Shown here piece after piece: positions 1 through 6,266 of a stretch of DNA of 33,811 bases. Both the position numbers and the translations under genes were made by a program. The stretch is from IMG/VR virus record IMGVR_UViG_3300042923_001178, positions 1 to 33,811 of that record; one strand, given 5' to 3'. The first letter of the stretch is position 1. Each line of letters begins with the position of its first letter. This DNA comes from a virus. The notes under the pieces were generated by a model. The model made no database searches, was not told the DNA's origin, and was given only the letters and a program-made list of their open reading frames with translations.

Positions 1-34
1 CATTTTTTGTAAAACTAGCGAAAATAACTGTTAT

Positions 35-122
35 GGAGAGTTGGCAGAGTGGTAATGCAGCGGACTCGAAATCCGCCGACCCGGTTCATCCCGGCGCGCA
101 GGTTCAAATCCTGTACTCTCCT
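35..122 (+). tRNA. tRNA-Ser (anticodon CGA)
   Basis: The sequence folds as a class II tRNA. The 7-bp acceptor stem is GGAGAGT paired with ACTCTCC, the anticodon loop is CTCGAAA with anticodon CGA, there is a long variable arm, and the T loop is GTTCAAATC. The long variable arm and CGA anticodon identify serine. CCA is not encoded. The base after the acceptor stem reads T, whereas tRNA-Ser usually has G there. The last bases belong to the prophage attachment repeat, so integration keeps the tRNA intact. Confidence 0.93.
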
Positions 123-238
123 TATAAAGAAACCAGAAGAACCCCTGATTATATAAGGAATGCTTATATATCAAGGGTTCTTGTGTTTTTTAATATATAA
201 GAAAGTGGAAGAAAACTAGAGAAAATAAAATTATTTTG
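112..238. repeat. attL: 127-bp attachment-site direct repeat, left copy
   Basis: This stretch is identical to 33685-33811. It starts in the T arm/acceptor end of the tRNA-Ser gene and runs through the tRNA terminator to just before the integrase gene. Integration at a tRNA 3' end with the integrase beside attL is typical of tyrosine-recombinase prophages. The true crossover core could be shorter than the repeat. The right copy stops at the window edge, so the repeat could be longer there, but on the left the following bases are phage-like. Confidence 0.92.
137..191 (+). terminator. Rho-independent terminator of the tRNA-Ser gene
   Basis: A long hairpin (arms about 137-157 and 163-182, AAGAACCC paired with GGGTTCTT at the base) is followed by GTGTTTTTT. 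It lies just downstream of the tRNA and inside the attachment repeat, so the same terminator is present again at 33710-33764. Confidence 0.8.
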
Positions 239-251
239 CACCGATTTTGCA
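231..251. repeat. Candidate integrase arm-type site, left (two TTTTGCA units)
   Basis: Two TTTTGCA units, 11 bp apart, lie at 234-240 and 245-251. A 21-bp element matching at 19 positions occurs at 33611-33631, just inside the other prophage end. Short repeated motifs flanking the core fit arm-type binding sites for the integrase N-terminal domain. That role is inferred from position only. Confidence 0.45.
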
Positions 252-264
252 CGAGATTAGGGAT

Positions 265-1398
265 TCATGCAAATAGCTCACCCATTGTCGTGCTAACGAT
301 TTGAGATTCTTTTTGTTCCATTTCATCAAGAATATGCTGATAAATACCTAATGTCGTTTCAATTTTTTTATGGCCCAAACGTCTGGAAACGTATTTTAGA
401 TTAACACCTTGATATATAAGTATTGATGCATGTGTATGTCGAAGGCCATGAAAGTTTATAGGTTGATCTATTCCAATTTTCTTTTGATGTTTCTTCAACG
501 TTTTGTTTACTGCAGAGTTTGATATTAACTCCATATCGTCATTTAAAAAAACTAGATTTTTCTCATTCTTTAGTATTCTGCCAAAGTAATATTCACGTTG
601 ATGTTTCTTTAATTGTTTCAGAAGGTCAAGAGTGAAGTCGTCAACAGTAATAAGGCGCATTGATTGGTAATTCTTAGTATTTGAAAAGTCTTGTTTGTAT
701 ACATAGTCCCATGTCTTCTCAACCCTAACAGTTTTATCTTCAAAATCTATACAGTTCCAAGTCAATCCAAGTATTTCCGCATATCGCATTCCTGTAGCAA
801 TACCTAAAAGAATCATATATCTGGATACGTATGTTGGTTTGATGCCATCAATCAAAGAATTTGTGAGTTTTTTGGTTTCATTGTAGCTTAGGAATTTATC
901 TCTATCTGATTTATCTGAAATACCACCACGAGATGAAACCTTATAAGTAGGGTCCTTGAAAATAATTCCTTCCTGTAGTGCATCTTGGATCGCTGCTTTC
1001 ATATAGATGTGAATTTTTGAAACAGTGGAGGAACGTCTCGTTTTAGCGAATTCATTCAGCTTCTGTTGATAAATTTTCCTATTCAAATCTTTAAGTTTTA
1101 TTCCTTTGAAATTTGCTTCCGCAAATTTTATAGATTTTTCTATATCAGCATCATTTGCTTTAGAAAACTTTCCTTTTCTATAAACTTCATACCATTCTCG
1201 AAAATAAACAGGAAACTCCTGGTCAGCATCAGAAATTCTAAATCCTTCAGTTAGTTTCTTTTCAATAGCTGCAGCAGCTAAATGTGCTTCTTTTTTTGTT
1301 GCAAATTTTCCTTTTGTTTTTGTTTTATATTTACCATCAGTATCTTTGTAAGAGACACGATACTGCCATCCGTTATCTTTCTTTTGAATACTAGCCAT
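265..1398 (-). CDS. int: Tyrosine recombinase, phage integrase
   Basis: This 377-residue protein catalyses site-specific integration and, with a directionality factor, excision at the tRNA-Ser attachment site. Residues 1-50 look like the AP2-like arm-binding domain (KDNGWQYRVSYKDTDGKY), residues about 60-160 the SAM-like core-binding domain, and the rest the catalytic domain. The catalytic set is visible: R205 in ATGMRYAEILGL, K242, H317 and R320 in HGLRHTHAS, H343 in RLGH, and nucleophile Y353 in IYQHI. The ATG is preceded by AAGGAGTT at good spacing. Its stop lies 27 bp from attL, as expected for an integrase. No separate excisionase was recognised in the window. Confidence 0.96.
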   Translation of the reverse strand: MASIQKKDNGWQYRVSYKDTDGKYKTKTKGKFATKKEAHLAAAAIEKKLTEGFRISDADQEFPVYFREWYEVYRKGKFSKANDADIEKSIKFAEANFKGIKLKDLNRKIYQQKLNEFAKTRRSSTVSKIHIYMKAAIQDALQEGIIFKDPTYKVSSRGGISDKSDRDKFLSYNETKKLTNSLIDGIKPTYVSRYMILLGIATGMRYAEILGLTWNCIDFEDKTVRVEKTWDYVYKQDFSNTKNYQSMRLITVDDFTLDLLKQLKKHQREYYFGRILKNEKNLVFLNDDMELISNSAVNKTLKKHQKKIGIDQPINFHGLRHTHASILIYQGVNLKYVSRRLGHKKIETTLGIYQHILDEMEQKESQIVSTTMGELFA

Positions 1399-1465
1399 AT
1401 TGATTCAACTCCTTAGTTTTGCTACAATAGGCATGACTAAATAAGCCTTACGTTTATTTGTGTCC

Positions 1466-1500
1466 AGCACGTCCTCGACCGCCAAGAAGAGGGACGTGCT
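1466..1500 (+). terminator. Hairpin between integrase and lipoprotein genes
   Basis: AGCACGTCC (1466-1474) pairs with GGACGTGCT (1492-1500). On the plus strand it is followed by TTCTTATTATTT, a weak U-rich tail. On the minus strand, in the direction of the flanking genes, there is no U tract. It may act as a partial or bidirectional terminator separating the lipoprotein gene from the integrase gene. Confidence 0.4.
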
Positions 1501-1506
1501 TTCTTA

Positions 1507-2130
1507 TTATTTGAGACTAAAGAAAACTTTAGAATTAAAATCGGTGAAAGAAATTAAAGTATCATCACCTGTAGGAACTAATAATGCAACTTTACCTGAA
1601 AGTTCTCCACCTTCATAAAGTTCTTTGTATCCAAACTCACTACCTTCTGAAAATGTACCATAAGTATCTTGTGCAACCTCTTCACCGTTAGAGCTAATAG
1701 GTGTAAAAGAAGGCATTGCGTAGTATGGCTCATCTTGACTACCTTTATTCATCTTCATTTTAACATCAAATACTAACCATTCTTTTCCTTCTGGGGCAGC
1801 TTCATTGTACTCATTTTCAGAGAGTAAAAAATCGTAAGCTTCCTGACCACGCAAAGGATTGCTGATCGTCATTGAAATATTAGAATTTATTTCTGTTCCA
1901 TCTTCCGCATAGTAAGTGTTATCAAATGTTGCTGTACTTCCTAATGGAACAGGGTTAGAACGTTTGCCGACAGCACTTTCTTCAGCAGTACTAGAAGAAG
2001 CTGTTTCACTAGCAGTAACAGCTGTACTTGTTGAATTAGAAGATACCTTAACTTCTGAGTCTCCGCTGCTACAAGCCGCTAAAGTAATACCACATAAAGT
2101 AACTAGCCCTAAACTTAATAATTTTTTCAT
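1507..2130 (-). CDS. Prophage surface lipoprotein (candidate superinfection-exclusion or conversion protein)
   Basis: This 207-residue protein starts with a lipoprotein signal peptide: MKK, a hydrophobic stretch, then the lipobox LAAC with Cys at about residue 20. A low-complexity Ser/Thr/Ala/Glu linker runs to about residue 55 and should span the cell wall. The remainder is a beta-rich domain resembling DUF4352-like Ig-fold lipoproteins (GKEWLVFDVKMKMNKGS). It should be anchored outside the membrane. It sits between integrase and repressor on the lysogenic strand, where lactococcal and streptococcal prophages often carry lipoproteins, some of which block DNA entry of related phages. That role is inferred here. 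No enzymatic motif is seen. Confidence 0.8.
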   Translation of the reverse strand: MKKLLSLGLVTLCGITLAACSSGDSEVKVSSNSTSTAVTASETASSSTAEESAVGKRSNPVPLGSTATFDNTYYAEDGTEINSNISMTISNPLRGQEAYDFLLSENEYNEAAPEGKEWLVFDVKMKMNKGSQDEPYYAMPSFTPISSNGEEVAQDTYGTFSEGSEFGYKELYEGGELSGKVALLVPTGDDTLISFTDFNSKVFFSLK

Positions 2131-2186
2131 TTCAAATACTCATTCCTTTGTTATAATATATTTGTACATTCTTAGGAATGAACCCT

Positions 2187-2220
2187 GCTTTTAGAAGTTG
2201 CCGCTTCTAAAGGCTTTTTT
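2187..2220 (+). terminator. Terminator-type hairpin at the end of the ImmA-like gene
   Basis: GCTTTTAGAAG (2187-2197) pairs with CTTCTAAAGGC (2203-2213), followed on the plus strand by seven T residues that overlap the stop codon of the minus-strand gene. The U tract faces opposite to the neighbouring genes. It would stop plus-strand transcripts best, and the stem may still slow minus-strand transcription before the lipoprotein gene. Confidence 0.55.
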
Positions 2221-2696
2221 TATCCAAAAACTCTCAAAGGTTCGACTAATATAAACTCATTGTCGAACGTAAATTTGAAGTTGCGATGATAGTGAAATTT
2301 ACCGAATTTGTTAAAGTAATGGACTAAAGCATCTTCGAAAAAATCGGGAGTTACATCTAGGTATTCACTGCATTCGTAGATATTAGTGCAACCATTCAGT
2401 CCGCATTCTAAAAGATCATCAAGTGTGATTAAAATTTCAATTCCAAACCTTCTAGCTTTCCATTCCTCTTTCCAAGATCCAGAAGCTTTGTAGTCAATAA
2501 TGTTACCAACGGTCTTTTTATGATGACCATATTCTTCCGCTAAGACAACCTTCTTTTTTCTATTAGTTTTGGTTTTATCTAGGTAAATTCGGTTGCTTCT
2601 ATATAGACCGGTATAACCAGTATCTTCTTCAAGCGGTAATTCGATAACCGGAATTTCATTCATAACTTTATCCAAAAGATTTTCATAATCATCCAT
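2220..2696 (-). CDS. ImmA/IrrE-type metallopeptidase-like protein
   Basis: This 158-residue protein lies directly downstream of the repressor gene, the usual place for ImmA-type proteins that inactivate or modulate the repressor. The recognisable motif is VVLAEEYGHHKKTVG around residues 50-65. It corresponds to the metal-binding helix of IrrE/ImmA, but the first His of HExxH is replaced (AEEYGHH), as seen in some Gram-positive phage members. Catalysis is therefore uncertain. I place the start at the ATG at 2696, with AGGG six bases upstream; a TTG at 2702 would have no spacing. The 8-bp gap from the repressor gene suggests one transcript. Confidence 0.8.
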   Translation of the reverse strand: MDDYENLLDKVMNEIPVIELPLEEDTGYTGLYRSNRIYLDKTKTNRKKKVVLAEEYGHHKKTVGNIIDYKASGSWKEEWKARRFGIEILITLDDLLECGLNGCTNIYECSEYLDVTPDFFEDALVHYFNKFGKFHYHRNFKFTFDNEFILVEPLRVFG

Positions 2697-2704
2697 TTGC
2701 AACC

Positions 2705-3172
2705 CTACTTACCATCAAATTTTTTATCAGCTTCATCAAGATATCGATTAAGTTCGATAAATTCTTCTTGAGTAATCCTTTTGTTAGGATCGTCGGAGTG
2801 GGCAGCAATAGTGAAGTTTTCTTTATTCTGTTCGTGCATTTTGTATTTAGCAAAGTCGAGTACATCATCTTTTTTACTAGTATCTAGATTTTGGAAAATA
2901 TCCATTAATTCAATTTGTTTTGGATCTACTTCATTCGAAAAAGTAGATTCATGGATTTCTCTGGTCATTGGCGAGTCCATTCCCATGAGCCATGCTTCAT
3001 TTACTTCTAAAGCATTTGCCATAAGAAAGATGTTATCTTGTTTCGCTTCGTATTTCCCATTTATATAGTCGCTGATAGAGTTACGACCAATTCCAGTACG
3101 TCTAGCTAATTCAGCTTGAGATATATTTTTATTTTTTAAAGCTATTTTTAGCCGATCAGAAAAGTTGTTCAT
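2705..3172 (-). CDS. CI-type phage repressor (HTH_3 family)
   Basis: This 155-residue DNA-binding repressor should keep the lytic promoter shut. An N-terminal HTH of the Xre/Cro-C1 type spans about residues 5-60 (SQAELARRTGIGRNSISDYINGKYE). The C-terminal half is acidic and shows no clear LexA-like Ser/Lys protease motif, so release may depend on the adjacent ImmA-like protein rather than self-cleavage. That is inference. The ATG at 3172 has AAAGGGG 11 bases upstream; a GTG at 3184 would have no spacing. An operator copy covers this start codon, so the repressor can probably regulate itself. Confidence 0.9.
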   Translation of the reverse strand: MNNFSDRLKIALKNKNISQAELARRTGIGRNSISDYINGKYEAKQDNIFLMANALEVNEAWLMGMDSPMTREIHESTFSNEVDPKQIELMDIFQNLDTSKKDDVLDFAKYKMHEQNKENFTIAAHSDDPNKRITQEEFIELNRYLDEADKKFDGK

Positions 3173-3183
3173 TATTCTGTACA
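3166..3183. promoter_or_regulatory. Repressor operator copy 1, over the repressor start codon
   Basis: TGTTCAT-TATT-CTGTACA is an imperfect 18-bp dyad of two 7-bp half-sites and a 4-bp centre. It matches four other copies near the switch (general form TGTNCAG-N4-CTGAACA). It overlaps the repressor ATG at 3170-3172. Confidence 0.65.
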
Positions 3184-3196
3184 CCCCTTTACAATG

Positions 3197-3225
3197 ATTA
3201 TACTGTTAAGAATTCTGAATAGCAA
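3197..3225 (-). promoter_or_regulatory. Promoter for the repressor/lysogeny operon
   Basis: On the minus strand the -35 is TTGCTA (3220-3225) and the -10 is TATAAT (3197-3202), with a 17-bp spacer. The predicted start is near 3190, just upstream of the repressor ribosome binding site. Confidence 0.75.
3204..3221. promoter_or_regulatory. Repressor operator copy 2, inside the repressor promoter
   Basis: TGTTAAG-AATT-CTGAATA has the same 7-4-7 dyad layout. It fills the spacer between the -35 and -10 boxes of the minus-strand promoter, so binding here should block repressor transcription. Confidence 0.65.
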
Positions 3226-3231
3226 GCAAAA

Positions 3232-3249
3232 GATACAGAAAACTGAACA
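3232..3249. promoter_or_regulatory. Repressor operator copy 3, between the divergent promoters
   Basis: GATACAG-AAAA-CTGAACA is a member of the five-copy operator set. It ends 7 bp before the -35 of the early promoter and starts 6 bp beyond the -35 of the repressor promoter, so it could influence both. Confidence 0.65.
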
Positions 3250-3256
3250 AAATGTA

Positions 3257-3285
3257 TTGACATTCTTTTTTTTTTAAACTATGAT
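3257..3285 (+). promoter_or_regulatory. Early lytic promoter
   Basis: A consensus -35 TTGACA (3257-3262) and a -10 TATGAT (3280-3285) are separated by 17 bp with a T-rich spacer. It reads into the Cro-like gene and the early operon. Operator copies lie just before the -35 and just after the -10, as expected for a promoter shut by CI. Confidence 0.88.
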
Positions 3286-3290
3286 GGTTT

Positions 3291-3308
3291 TGTACAGAAA
3301 ACCGAACA
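3291..3308. promoter_or_regulatory. Repressor operator copy 4, at the early transcription start
   Basis: TGTACAG-AAAA-CCGAACA lies immediately downstream of the -10 box and should cover the early transcription start. Confidence 0.68.
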
Positions 3309-3325
3309 GTTTGGAGGGGAAAAGA

Positions 3326-3589
3326 ATGAAAAAAATAGACATCGTCTACGATTATGAATTGCTGAAGGATAAAATATCGGAAAAAGGACTTACTCAAGAA
3401 ACCTTAGCACCTAAACTAAATATGAGCAGAACCTCGCTGAATCTAAAATTGAATAGCAAGTCAAACTTCACGCAAACTGAGATAAAAGTTATGGCTGAAT
3501 TGCTAAATATTCCTTCAAAAGAACTGGGGAATTATTTTTTTAAAGGTTTTGTACAGAAAAATGTACAAAATGTCAAGGAGGTGATTTAA
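3326..3589 (+). CDS. Cro-like regulator, DUF739-type HTH protein
   Basis: This 87-residue protein is the first gene of the early operon, divergent from the repressor. The N-terminal half shows the DUF739-like HTH pattern (LLKDKISEKGLTQETLAPKL, then MSRTSLNLKLNSKSNFTQTEI). Proteins of this kind act as Cro, binding the shared operators to keep the lytic state. The ATG at 3326 follows GGAGGGG with 6-7 bp spacing; upstream in-frame codons lie inside operator 4. The 3' end of the gene carries a fifth operator copy. The stop overlaps the next start (TAATG), giving translational coupling. Confidence 0.82.
   Translation: MKKIDIVYDYELLKDKISEKGLTQETLAPKLNMSRTSLNLKLNSKSNFTQTEIKVMAELLNIPSKELGNYFFKGFVQKNVQNVKEVI
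3550..3567. promoter_or_regulatory. Repressor operator copy 5, inside the cro-like gene
   Basis: TGTACAG-AAAA-ATGTACA matches the other operators but lies about 240 bp downstream, within the last codons of the Cro-like gene. It could serve as a roadblock or a looping site. No promoter is evident beside it. Confidence 0.55.
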
Positions 3590-3915
3590 TGTCTCAAACT
3601 ATTGAAATCAATACCCCTATTCAAATCTTAATACCTTCACATTTAAAAGTTGTTGAGATTGAAGAATATGAATCGTTAAAGAAAAAAGATTTGATGGGTC
3701 AAACATGGACAATGGATGATCTTAAGGATCGGCTGCAAACTACTGACGAAGATTGGATAAAGGAAAAAATCCTTTATCCAAACAGAGAAATACTAGATGT
3801 CAGGAACGGCGGTTTTGTTCGTTACTCTAAAGGCAAAGGGAATCCTTGGAAATTCAATGCTTTAAAAATGGCGAAGTATTTGCAAGAAAACTGGGCAAAT
3901 ATCATGTCAGATTGA
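3589..3915 (+). CDS. DUF771 family phage protein
   Basis: This 108-residue protein has the pattern of DUF771 proteins, common second genes of early operons in Gram-positive siphophages (QTWTMDDLKDRL, then ILYPNREILDVRNGGFVRY). The family is thought to include a small winged or HTH-like fold, but its function is not established. Its start overlaps the preceding stop by one base, with AAGGAGGTG ahead of it. Confidence 0.8.
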   Translation: MSQTIEINTPIQILIPSHLKVVEIEEYESLKKKDLMGQTWTMDDLKDRLQTTDEDWIKEKILYPNREILDVRNGGFVRYSKGKGNPWKFNALKMAKYLQENWANIMSD

Positions 3916-3928
3916 AAGGAGGGATTTT

Positions 3929-4066
3929 GTGAATAAGAAATGGTTAGCCACACTCCATAACAATCCATTGTATAAAGCACGTCAATTACAAGGGATTGCT
4001 TATGCCAGCTTATTGTTAAACGGTATTTTGTTAGCTATTTGTTTCCTATTAATGATTGGAGGGTAA
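3929..4066 (+). CDS. Small membrane protein, 45 aa
   Basis: A GTG start preceded by AAAGGAGGG at 5-base spacing opens a 45-residue frame. Residues about 22-43 form one hydrophobic segment (GIAYASLLLNGILLAICFLL) after a basic N-terminus. It lies between DUF771 and the next early gene with tight spacing, and its stop precedes the next ATG by four bases. Function unknown. Confidence 0.65.
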   Translation: MNKKWLATLHNNPLYKARQLQGIAYASLLLNGILLAICFLLMIGG

Positions 4067-4070
4067 CTAG

Positions 4071-4325
4071 ATGTTCAAAGAAAGAGAAATTATTTTCACA
4101 ACTAATCGAATGTATGTTAAGCCATACACTCAAAAAATTAAGTCGATTATCTGGTATAAATTTGAATCGACATGCGAAGTAGAGGATCGTTCATTTGATA
4201 GCGATGAGACACCTACGATTGCTTTATATTTCGTTATTTCAGATGATCAGTTTCAAAAGTTACAAATGGCCATCCCTAAGTTGCTACCCGATTTAGTAAG
4301 TAAAGGAGGAATTCAATATGAATAA
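4071..4325 (+). CDS. Hypothetical early phage protein
   Basis: This 84-residue soluble protein is not recognised. The ATG follows GGAGGG with 7-base spacing. It begins with a basic, aromatic stretch and contains an acidic middle (about residues 35-50). Its end overlaps the next gene by 8 bases, so it is translated as part of the early operon. Confidence 0.65.
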   Translation: MFKEREIIFTTNRMYVKPYTQKIKSIIWYKFESTCEVEDRSFDSDETPTIALYFVISDDQFQKLQMAIPKLLPDLVSKGGIQYE

Positions 4326-4611
4326 TGACAAGTTAGCCTTAACGTTAGCCGATAAGTTGATGGCAAAAGTCAACAGTTTGCTAGATGCAGAAGTTCGAAC
4401 AATTACTAACGATTTACAGGACACACAAAAGGATATTGAAGCAAAACGTACGATCTCAATAAAGATTGGAATCAAAGTCACTAGTGATCATCGAGGAATT
4501 ACCATCGATGCAGAATCAAATCATGGTCTGCCGAAACGAGAATTGGAACCAGTTGTTTATCCAATTGATGTCAATAATTCTGGACAGATAAATTTGTTCG
4601 AAGATGAGTGA
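4318..4611 (+). CDS. Hypothetical early phage protein, 97 aa
   Basis: The start is well placed after AAAGGAGG. The first 45 residues are predicted helical, and the second half has a beta pattern (KRTISIKIGIKVTSDHRGIT) and an acidic C-terminus ending FEDE. Similar small proteins with an 'RTISIKI...ITID' strand pair recur in Lactobacillales phage early regions, without known function. Confidence 0.65.
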   Translation: MNNDKLALTLADKLMAKVNSLLDAEVRTITNDLQDTQKDIEAKRTISIKIGIKVTSDHRGITIDAESNHGLPKRELEPVVYPIDVNNSGQINLFEDE

Positions 4612-4629
4612 AAGCTGCAGGTGATGTAA

Positions 4630-4851
4630 ATGTTGTCGAAGGCGATCGATTACTTGGAAAAAATGCCTGCAATTGTGATGCAGGTTCGTATGAGGAAACG
4701 TGGAGAGAATTATGTATACAGTATTGAAGCGAAAACTGAGCGAGGCAGAGTAGAGACGTTTCAGCTACGTGGAAGGACTCTGTATCACCATATTTTTCAT
4801 CTGGGAAAACCAACCGAAGAAAAGGTTCTTTTCCAGTTTTCAGAACAATAA
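4630..4851 (+). CDS. Hypothetical small basic protein, 73 aa
   Basis: The frame runs to a TAA that abuts a hairpin at 4855. The protein is basic and beta-rich in its middle. The ribosome binding site is weak (GCAGGTG before the ATG). It is the last gene before the hairpin region and the replication initiator gene. No family recognised. Confidence 0.55.
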   Translation: MLSKAIDYLEKMPAIVMQVRMRKRGENYVYSIEAKTERGRVETFQLRGRTLYHHIFHLGKPTEEKVLFQFSEQ

Positions 4852-4854
4852 AAA

Positions 4855-4876
4855 AAGCCGCCAAAACTGGCGGCTT
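4855..4876 (-). terminator. Hairpin with U tract on the minus strand, upstream of rep
   Basis: AAGCCGCCA (4855-4863) and TGGCGGCTT (4868-4876) form a perfect 9-bp stem with loop AAAC. The seven A residues before it give a strong U tract only on the minus strand. There is no minus-strand gene here, so it could end an antisense transcript from the rep leader, act as a structural part of an origin, or be a weak bidirectional terminator. Confidence 0.55.
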
Positions 4877-4962
4877 CTGAGAATGGTATTTCTTATCTCC
4901 GACAAGATAAGTATACCATCCTCAGGCTATTTTTGCAAAAAACGCTGCTATTTCGGCGTTTT
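4877..4962. other. Candidate replication origin: consecutive hairpins ahead of the HUH initiator gene
   Basis: A long imperfect hairpin spans 4877-4925. CTGAG, ATGGTAT and CTTATCT pair with AGATAAG, ATACCAT and CTCAG, leaving loop CCGACA at 4899-4904. A third hairpin, AAAACGC/GCGTTTT, lies at 4939-4962. With the 4855-4876 stem, three stem-loops fill the 168-bp gap before the initiator gene. HUH initiators nick at or near hairpin loops beside their own gene, so this is the best origin candidate. Transcriptional attenuation of rep is the alternative. Confidence 0.45.
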
Positions 4963-5019
4963 ATCGTCCTTGTATTAGATACTAACTTAACGGACGTAGA
5001 AAATTCTGGGGTGTTTGTC

Positions 5020-5844
5020 ATGAAGAAATCATTTGTTAGAGAACGTAGAGTGGAAGCAGGACCATATAAAGAAATCCGACTTTACAGTAGGACGATCGAG
5101 CAGGAACGAAAATGCAGAGAACCCAGAGGTAGGAGGAAAAAAGTAACTGGCTTATCTCAAGCAAGATGGAATCAAGCCCAAAGTAAAAGAAAGGCTGCAT
5201 TGTTTCTATATGCAAATTTTGGAGAGAAAGATTACTATGCCACTTTCACTTATTCCAATCAGTTTCTCCCTGAAAAGCCTGCTGATGCAAAGCGTGATAA
5301 AGAAAACACTTTGAAAAAACTTAAAAGACTCTATGAGAAAGAAGGGTTCGAACTCAAGTACATGTGGTTTACCTCTTATCAATACGATGAGGAAGTAGGC
5401 TATATCACTCGAATCCATCACCATATCGTTTTAAACAATGGACCATCAAGGGATGCAATTGAGAATGTTTGGTCTAAAGGTCGAGGAAAGAAGAAGCAGC
5501 CTCTTGGTAGAAGGCAAGTGCAAAACATTCAATACGATTCAGATGGGATGCAAGGCTTGGTCAATTATTTAACTGGTCAAGAGAAATGGGAAAATCGCCA
5601 GTGGAAGAAAGGTCAAAAGCGATGGTCCAAGAGTCGAAACCTTAAAGAGCCACACGAAACAACGAACGATGATTATTGGTCATTTAGAAAACTAAATAAA
5701 TTAGGTATGTCCAATGATGATGGAGCAGAGGAAATTCTTAAGAGGTTTCCTCAATACCGAATTTTAGGAGACATATTAAAAATCTACGATGAGGATCGTG
5801 GATGGTATTTTAAAATCGAACTGTTCAGAAATGATGATGGATAG
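5020..5844 (+). CDS. HUH endonuclease, rolling-circle-type replication initiator
   Basis: This 274-residue protein resembles the ORF2/G2P group of replication initiators. Motif I is YYATFTYS (residues 72-79), motif II is RIHHHIVLN with the metal-binding HUH at His133-His135, and the probable nicking tyrosine is Tyr183 in LVNYLTGQ. The family signature SRNLKEP follows at 205-211. The usual Lys three residues after the Tyr is replaced by Gly. The protein should cleave one strand at the origin and stay bound to the 5' end. The ATG at 5020 follows GGGG with 8-base spacing; an in-frame TTG at 4933 would fall inside a hairpin and lacks a good site. It is the only candidate replication initiator in the window. 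Confidence 0.78.
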   Translation: MKKSFVRERRVEAGPYKEIRLYSRTIEQERKCREPRGRRKKVTGLSQARWNQAQSKRKAALFLYANFGEKDYYATFTYSNQFLPEKPADAKRDKENTLKKLKRLYEKEGFELKYMWFTSYQYDEEVGYITRIHHHIVLNNGPSRDAIENVWSKGRGKKKQPLGRRQVQNIQYDSDGMQGLVNYLTGQEKWENRQWKKGQKRWSKSRNLKEPHETTNDDYWSFRKLNKLGMSNDDGAEEILKRFPQYRILGDILKIYDEDRGWYFKIELFRNDDG

Positions 5845-5858
5845 AGAAAGAGGTAGAA

Positions 5859-6266
5859 ATGGAAAATAAACAGACGTATCTGGTCGCCTGCTTTGATAAA
5901 TCAGATTGTATCGACATGATGCAGGAAGTCTTTTTGATGTTAAACTTTGATGATCAAAACAAAGGGAAATTTTCTCCATGTATTAAAACATTGGAAATCA
6001 AATCAGAAGAAAAGGAAATCCGATTTCTTCAAAATCAGCAAATTTGCGATGCTGCATCAAACAAATTAAATGATCATTCAGCATATGCAGGAATAGTTAA
6101 GAGTGATCGCTATTCACAATTCGTATGCTTTGAAGATAAAGCACACTATGAGCGCATTTACCGAAGAACATTAGATACATTTGGGCAAAACGATAAAAAA
6201 GGATTTATTACTGAACTAATGAAGAAAGTAGGTAGAAACGATGTCTTCAAGAAATTACCAAAATAG
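5859..6266 (+). CDS. Hypothetical protein downstream of rep
   Basis: This 135-residue protein begins 14 bases after the initiator gene, behind GAGG. It looks soluble and mixed alpha/beta, with scattered cysteines. Its end overlaps the resolvase-like gene by 26 bases. Not recognised. The position between initiator and resolvase suggests a replication or recombination accessory role, which is only inference. Confidence 0.65.
   Translation: MENKQTYLVACFDKSDCIDMMQEVFLMLNFDDQNKGKFSPCIKTLEIKSEEKEIRFLQNQQICDAASNKLNDHSAYAGIVKSDRYSQFVCFEDKAHYERIYRRTLDTFGQNDKKGFITELMKKVGRNDVFKKLPK

Noticed and set aside
1066-1254. Plus-strand frame inside the integrase gene
   Set aside because: It is antisense to the well-supported integrase and has no ribosome site.
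4933-5019. TTG start adding 29 residues to the HUH protein
   Set aside because: The TTG lies next to and within hairpin DNA, has no ribosome site, and the added residues do not extend a known domain.
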